A DNA stretch of 35,704 nucleotides from Mariniblastus sp. (GTDB lineage Bacteria > Planctomycetota > Planctomycetia > Pirellulales > Pirellulaceae): contig JALZWN010000305.1 in NCBI GenBank assembly GCA_023300235.1, positions 1 through 35,704 on the forward strand, written 5' to 3'. The first letter of the stretch is position 1; each line of letters opens with the position of its first letter. A program made the translations under genes and the position numbers. Positions 31,223-35,704 of this stretch are shown here, one piece after another. Below the pieces are notes generated by a model. That model was given only the letters and a program-made list of their open reading frames with translations. It was not told the DNA's origin and searched no databases.

Positions 31223-32641
31223 TTAGCGAGCTTTTGGTTCGGTTGCGGGTTCGATGGCTTTAACGATATCACATTCACGACTGATCATGAAATAGCTGCA
31301 AATTTCGTTCAGCAAGTCGGTCGCCAGTTCTGGAACGTTGGTGCTGAACCATTTTCGTTTGGCGAGTCGAATGGTGACCCGCATGTACGTGTAGGTTCGT
31401 CGACCGTGTTCCCCAGTGCCCTCGCCTTCGACGTCTTCGACGAAGTCAATCCACACTTCGAAACGACCTTTCCGCGAGTAGTCGGTGCGGTCTTCAAATT
31501 CGATCGTCATTTCTGCTTGGTTGGCTTCGACCTTTTTAAGGTCGGCGTCCATTTCCACAATGAAACTACGCAGCTTTTCGACCAAAACTGGAATCGGAGT
31601 CCGGGTCTTGAATTGGTCGCTAATAATTGCCTCGCCTTCGAGGGAAGGCCTTGCAACTCCGCGGATCGCTTCTCGAACTGATTCATGGTCGCTCCGTCCA
31701 ATTGATTGAGGCGGAGCACTTGTGACGACGCGATTTCTTCCGTCCTCTTTCGCTTGGATCAGGGCAGTATCCGCGCGGATAAAAAGATCAGTCGGTGAGT
31801 CATCGGGACGTAATTCGGCTACACCGAAGCTGGCGGTGATGAATTTTCCGTCAAGCATTTCCAACGGAGTTTGGTTGAGCTTTTTTCGAATCTCTTCGGC
31901 TCGTTGGGCTGCGGTTGCTAGGTCGCTGCCACGGCACAAAATCACGAACTCTTCACCACCAAATCTCGCCAAGACATCTTGTTCGTCGACAAACGATTGC
32001 AAGATATTCGAGAATGCCACCAACGCTTGATCACCAACGTGGTGATTGTAGTTGTCGTTGATTTGTTTGAAGAAGTCGATGTCACATATGATCAGGCTGA
32101 ACTTTTCGTTGTCGCGGTCTCGACTGACAACGGCCATCTCCATCGCCCGCTCAAATGCAGCTCGATTCGCCAATTGAGTTAGTGGGTCAAGAATAGAGAA
32201 CGCGTGCAGGTCTTTTAGCTGACGCTTTAAGTCCAGTTGCATTGAGTCGTCGTGGATCAACAGAATGCAGCCAAGGAACTGTCGCTCAGCATCGATCACC
32301 GGAGTCGCAGTAAGCTGAATGCTTAGCTCGGTGCCGTTTCTGCCGATGATACGGTATTCGCCTTTGACAGTGTCGCCAGTTTTCAAAAGCTGTGCGATTG
32401 GGTCGCGGCCTTCAGCAACTCGTTGGCCGGTGGTGGCGTTCTTAAAGCCAAGCATTTTAGCGCTGTAACGCTGCTTCAAGAGGTTTTTCGTGGCTAAACC
32501 CGTCATGGTTTCTATACGACGGTTCCAGGCCGTGACCTGTAGGTTGCGGTCCAGAAAGATTGCTCCATCGGTCATCGTGTTCAGCAGAATTTGTCGAAAA
32601 ACAACTGCTTCATCTTGATGGGTGGTTTGTTGTAAATCCAT
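31223..32641 (-). CDS. PAS-GGDEF diguanylate cyclase with an extra C-terminal domain
   Basis: This 472-residue soluble protein should make the second messenger cyclic di-GMP. A PAS sensor domain at about residues 14-125 (D-G-A-I-F-L-D-R-N-L-Q-V-T-A-W-N-R-R-I-E-T-M-T-G) is followed by a short helix and a GGDEF domain at about 150-310. It begins with L-D-P-L-T-Q-L-A-N-R and has the intact active site GGEEF at 228-232 (RFGGEEFVIL). The product-inhibition site, normally RxxD just before, reads D-E-Q-D, so canonical feedback control appears absent. Residues of about 330-472 form a domain I do not recognise, rich in charged residues, ending with L-A-T-D-L-L-N-E-I-C-S-Y-F. No transmembrane segment is seen. 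Confidence 0.9.
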   Translation of the reverse strand: MDLQQTTHQDEAVVFRQILLNTMTDGAIFLDRNLQVTAWNRRIETMTGLATKNLLKQRYSAKMLGFKNATTGQRVAEGRDPIAQLLKTGDTVKGEYRIIGRNGTELSIQLTATPVIDAERQFLGCILLIHDDSMQLDLKRQLKDLHAFSILDPLTQLANRAAFERAMEMAVVSRDRDNEKFSLIICDIDFFKQINDNYNHHVGDQALVAFSNILQSFVDEQDVLARFGGEEFVILCRGSDLATAAQRAEEIRKKLNQTPLEMLDGKFITASFGVAELRPDDSPTDLFIRADTALIQAKEDGRNRVVTSAPPQSIGRSDHESVREAIRGVARPSLEGEAIISDQFKTRTPIPVLVEKLRSFIVEMDADLKKVEANQAEMTIEFEDRTDYSRKGRFEVWIDFVEDVEGEGTGEHGRRTYTYMRVTIRLAKRKWFSTNVPELATDLLNEICSYFMISRECDIVKAIEPATEPKAR

Positions 32642-33107
32642 TTAATTAGAAGCAAATGCCAAAAAAGCGGTTAGGCGGCTGCGTTTGATTCGTGAATGAG
32701 ATCGCAAGGGAACTCAGCTGCTGTGAAAGCCTAGGGCGCAATTTGGAGGAGGGAGGAAGGTTTAAAAGAATGACTTGTTCAAATGAAAAGAACCGAGCAA
32801 ATGATCGAAATGTCTTAGTTGAAACGGTTGTAGTGGTTGTTTCAATGGATGCCCTAAGGCAGCTTAATGCAACTTAAGGCAACCTAATGCAGGCCAAATG
32901 CCCCTGAGTGTATCCTGTCTAACATTCCTTTCGGTTGTAGATGGAGGTTTGGATCAACCTTTTTGCTGGCCGACTGCTGCTAGCAATCAGGCAGCATGGC
33001 AAAAGTGATACAGTCAGGTCATGCTGCGAAATGATCATCTCAGTTTTGCCAATTAGATAGCCGATATTGGAACAGCACCCTCTTCGGCACTAGCCCATTC
33101 TAGATCT
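32642..33107. other. Divergent spacer between the cyclase and the membrane protein gene, with direct repeats
   Basis: No gene was found. AAGGCAGCTTAATGCA (32856-32871) and AAGGCAACCTAATGCA (32876-32891) match at 14 of 16 positions, 20 bases apart, and a partial AGGCCAAATGC follows. The two-helical-turn spacing resembles operator repeats. A promoter could not be identified with confidence. Confidence 0.5.
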
Positions 33108-34448
33108 ATGGTACTCAATCGAAAAACAAATCGGCGTCGTCGGCTCCTTGTCGACTCGAATTCCCAAGTGGGAGAGGCCAGCGTTGCGACGAAGAAAAGT
33201 CGAAAACGGTCGCCTGCCGAGGAGCCAATTCAAATGGATGTTCGCAAGGCGTACTCGATCGGAGCCAAGCGAAGACACCAACGTAAAGTTACCGATCTAA
33301 TTCCCAAGCGGCCACTAGCGTATTCACTCAGCATTCTCGGTTTTGCTGTCGTGCTGGCGAGTGTTAACTTGCTGGCGTTCTTTTCTACAGACTGGCGTGC
33401 GACGATCGGGCAAGATGGTGTGGAAGCACTGGCGATCACTGGGCCAAGTTCGTTGGCCACTTATTTGTCGACGGTTATCTTCGCCGTTGCTGCAGTGCTG
33501 TGCTTGCAGATTTATGCGCTTCGTCAGCATCGTTGTGATGACTATGAGGGAACCTATCGGGTCTGGGGTTGGTTGTTTCCAGTTTTTGCGCTCGCAAGTT
33601 TAGGTTGCATGCTGCCTTTGGCTTCGGTTTCGCACAACGTTTTTATGGCCGTTAGCGGTCGAGGATTTTCAGTGCCGTGGTTGCCGCTGGCGATTGGAGT
33701 GCTGTTGGTGAGCTTGCCGCTGATCCGTTATCTGATGGAGGTTCGCTATTCGTTGGGGGCTATTGCTTGGGCCTGTTTGGCGTGGCTTGGGATTTGTGTA
33801 GGTTGGGGGGCGCCGGAGATATTGATGGCGTTGGCTCCAGAGATGAATCAGGATTCGGTTCAAAAACTAGCGTTGGGCAACGGAGTGTTGGTGGCGGCCA
33901 TGGCGTCGTTGCTGGCAAACATGACTTACGCTCGATTTGTTTTCTTGCGTTCCAATGGTTTTATTCATTCAAAGCCAAAGGAAATTAAGTCAAGGAAAAC
34001 ACTTCCGTTTCGGCCGTTTCGCGAACGCCCGGATGCTCGTCGTGAACGTGCCAATCGCAAATCCGCGGCAGTCGAAGAAGAAAGCGTTGAAGCAAAGCCA
34101 GCGGCTGCAATCAAGCCAAAGAAGTCACGCCGCAAGGCAGCCGAAAAGGCACCGGCAGCTAGTAAGCTAGTGGCCACCGAGACGACTAAGGCCAACGAAA
34201 GGGCTGCCGATCCGGTTCCCAAACCTGCACTTGTCAAAAAAGCCCCCGTTGAGACAACAGCAGACGAGTCGGCTGATGCATCGCCCAAGCAAGGTGCTCC
34301 GTCTGCATCGGAAAGGCTCAAGCAACTCGCCGCGGGGACTCGGGTTCAAAAGACGCCCGAGCAAGTGGATGATTCGCTTCAAGACTCCGGTAATATGTCA
34401 AAGGCTCAGCGTCGCAAACTTCGGAAGCAACAAAAGCGAGCCGCCTAA
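33108..34448 (+). CDS. Multi-pass membrane protein with basic Lys/Ala-rich C-terminal tail, unknown function
   Basis: This is a 446-residue protein. A very basic N-terminal region (R-K-T-N-R-R-R-R-L-L, K-K-S-R-K-R) of about 65 residues precedes five or six hydrophobic helices between roughly residues 70 and 275. The last about 160 residues are hydrophilic, dominated by Lys, Ala, Glu and Arg, and end with MSKAQRRKLRKQQKRAA; this part looks disordered and could bind nucleic acid or acidic lipids. I do not recognise a family; proteins of this style are common in planctomycetes. The ATG at 33108 is the first available start. It has no operon partners on the same strand. Confidence 0.78.
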   Translation: MVLNRKTNRRRRLLVDSNSQVGEASVATKKSRKRSPAEEPIQMDVRKAYSIGAKRRHQRKVTDLIPKRPLAYSLSILGFAVVLASVNLLAFFSTDWRATIGQDGVEALAITGPSSLATYLSTVIFAVAAVLCLQIYALRQHRCDDYEGTYRVWGWLFPVFALASLGCMLPLASVSHNVFMAVSGRGFSVPWLPLAIGVLLVSLPLIRYLMEVRYSLGAIAWACLAWLGICVGWGAPEILMALAPEMNQDSVQKLALGNGVLVAAMASLLANMTYARFVFLRSNGFIHSKPKEIKSRKTLPFRPFRERPDARRERANRKSAAVEEESVEAKPAAAIKPKKSRRKAAEKAPAASKLVATETTKANERAADPVPKPALVKKAPVETTADESADASPKQGAPSASERLKQLAAGTRVQKTPEQVDDSLQDSGNMSKAQRRKLRKQQKRAA

Positions 34449-34636
34449 TGCGGGGTTGGTAAGGCTTTGCGGTATGCGATTTGTTAGACGCACGGTGTAT
34501 AAACTGTTAAACTCAGCCTTTACCTTTTTAAACACTCCTGGGTTCGTATCTCCGATGGCGAAAATGTTAGGCGACCCATTCAAGGAAGCGTCTCGCTTGG
34601 AAACGGAGATTCGATCGGATTTGCTGAGCATCGGTT

Positions 34637-34982
34637 ATGGTATTTGATCCCAAGCAGCCTGCCGCCGCCGACGGCCGACGTCGAAACCAAGGCGAATTGC
34701 CGAATGGCGAACCGATCGACTTGGGGAAATCTTGGCTGGTGATGGCTCATGGTTACGCCGTTGGGTGTAAAAGGAGCCTACATGTATGACAGTCCATCTA
34801 AGTGGTGTCATGACCAACGACCGATCGACCGGGACAGCCTCGTTATCCCAGAGGTATTGATCGAAGACCTGTCGTGCGATGTTGCCGCGACATTACGACT
34901 AGCGTTTGACATGATTTGGAATGCCTGTGGCTTTCCTTACAGCTTAAATTGCAACGACGACGGCAAGTGGGAGCCAAGGTAA
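34637..34982 (+). pseudogene. Possible frameshifted gene remnant
   Basis: Two overlapping frames read like parts of one protein. The first (34637-34789) gives FDPKQPAAADGRRRNQGELP and then N-G-E-P-I-D-L-G-K-S-W-L-V-M. The second (34749-34982) gives AYMYDSPSKWCHDQRPIDRD and then V-L-I-E-D-L-S-C-D-V-A-A-T-L-R-L-A-F-D-M-I-W-N-A-C-G-F. The second looks like a genuine folded C-terminal segment. A shift of one base near the AAAA run at about 34769-34772 would join them. Neither piece is a recognised family and the 5' part of a parent gene is missing. It could instead be a short intact gene at 34749-34982. Confidence 0.4.
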
Positions 34983-35075
34983 GCGACGAGCGAAAAAAAA
35001 AGTATCCGAAGCCTAAGATTATGCTGATCGACATGGCTGAAAGCGCGGCCGGTGGCAGCATAAGGACTAACCTAA

Positions 35076-35704
35076 CTAAATCTCAAAACCAGCTCGTTGT
35101 TTTCGGCTGGCCATTGCGGCTGCTTGATCGTCGCCGATGATCAATTCGGTTTTCGGATCCCACTGTAGTTTACGGCCCAATCGAGCGGCGATGACCGAGA
35201 GGTGGCAGATGTTCAGCATGTTCACGTGGGTGAAGACATCTGAAACTGGAAGACCGCCTTCTGCGATACAGCGGTAGAAATTGTTTTTGTGGCCTTCAAA
35301 CGGCTTGCCTTTGTAGAACTCGACTCGGTCTTCTTCAGAGTACTTTCCTTGGTCCCATTTTTCATCGATAGGTTTGCCAGCGATTTTGCGGCGGTTGACG
35401 AACATGCGTCCTTTGGTGCCTTCGAACAGAATTCCGTTGTCGGATCGGCTGGTAATATGCATTTCCAAACCGTCGGCATACGTGCAAATGATATTGAAAT
35501 CGTGCGACGTGTTGAAGGCATTATCTGCGACCGGATAGCCGTTCTTTAGTTCGATCGGGTGTTTTGCATCGGTACCGTCGATGGAAATTGGCCCCTGCCC
35601 TGGCCCGTTTTTGCTCAACGCCCAAGTGGCGATGTCCACGTGGTGAGCACCCCAGTCAGTGAACTTGCCGCCGGAGTACTCGTACCACCAGCGATAGGTT
35701 TTGT
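35076..35704 (-). CDS. Gfo/Idh/MocA family oxidoreductase, N-terminus cut by window edge
   Basis: The visible 209 residues are the C-terminal part of an oxidoreductase of the Gfo/Idh/MocA family; the NAD-binding Rossmann half lies beyond the window. The sequence enters as Y-R-W-W-Y-E-Y-S-G-G-K-F-T-D-W-G-A-H-H-V-D-I-A-T, where the H-H-x-D group is the usual catalytic histidine motif of this family. It continues through G-R-M-F-V-N-R-R-K-I and H-L-S-V-I-A-A-R-L-G-R-K-L-Q-W-D-P. These endings are typical of the many planctomycete members, often exported by the Tat route, acting on sugars or inositols. The frame is open through 35704, so the GTG at 35639 is not the true start. Confidence 0.92.
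   Translation of the reverse strand, partial: KTYRWWYEYSGGKFTDWGAHHVDIATWALSKNGPGQGPISIDGTDAKHPIELKNGYPVADNAFNTSHDFNIICTYADGLEMHITSRSDNGILFEGTKGRMFVNRRKIAGKPIDEKWDQGKYSEEDRVEFYKGKPFEGHKNNFYRCIAEGGLPVSDVFTHVNMLNICHLSVIAARLGRKLQWDPKTELIIGDDQAAAMASRKQRAGFEI

Overview
The window looks like chromosomal DNA from a planctomycete, probably of the Pirellulaceae (Rhodopirellula / Mariniblastus type). This placement is inferred from protein style. The first gene begins with the planctomycete LEPRxLLA export-associated motif. There is a secreted-type Gfo/Idh/MocA oxidoreductase, a homodimeric-type pyruvate dehydrogenase E1, a double ABC-2 operon whose permease starts with the W-E-G-K N-terminus common in this group, and many palindromic intergenic repeats. 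No rRNA, tRNA, CRISPR array, transposase or prophage gene was seen.

Layout. Positions 1-1873 (minus) hold the N-terminal 624 residues of an exported subtilisin-family (S8) peptidase. A loosely packed stretch (1874-3850) follows with a RelE/ParE-type toxin-antitoxin pair, a Sel1-repeat protein and several hairpin or REP-like repeats. Positions 3850-5876 (minus) carry a DUF3311-like small membrane protein translationally coupled to a sodium:solute symporter. Next come surE (6107-6793), a DUF2237 protein (7252-7626, minus), a COG1821-like ATP-grasp ligase (7794-8813, minus) and a STAS-domain protein (8961-9329). After a long repeat-bearing spacer come aceE and aceF (10207-14427), without the E3 gene, and then comEC (14965-17586).

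Positions 17682-22718 contain four consecutive plus-strand catabolic genes: an NAD-type short-chain dehydrogenase, an FAH-family hydrolase, a UxaA-family sugar-acid dehydratase and an FMN L-lactate dehydrogenase. Together they fit a non-phosphorylative 6-deoxy-sugar route (L-fuconate or L-rhamnonate to pyruvate plus L-lactate, with the lactate then oxidised to pyruvate). Substrate assignment is inference. A small lipoprotein (22887-23390) faces a five-gene minus-strand operon (27588 to 23441): a 109-residue unknown protein followed by two ATPase/permease ABC-2 pairs. A spacer of about 800 bases with nested palindromes and tandem micro-duplications separates it from a 586-residue coiled-coil lipoprotein (28404-30164).

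The right end holds a strong bidirectional terminator, a Mn-type superoxide dismutase with a recognisable promoter (minus), a PAS-GGDEF diguanylate cyclase lacking the canonical inhibitory site (minus), a multi-pass membrane protein with a basic Lys/Ala-rich tail (plus), a possible frameshifted gene remnant, and the C-terminal part of a Gfo/Idh/MocA oxidoreductase (minus) running off the edge.

The main unexplained patterns are the coherent deoxy-sugar cluster, the repeated occurrence of 10-19 base tandem duplications confined to intergenic DNA, and the dense palindromes at 27758-28027. I did not find a clear-cut unprecedented defence or mobile system.
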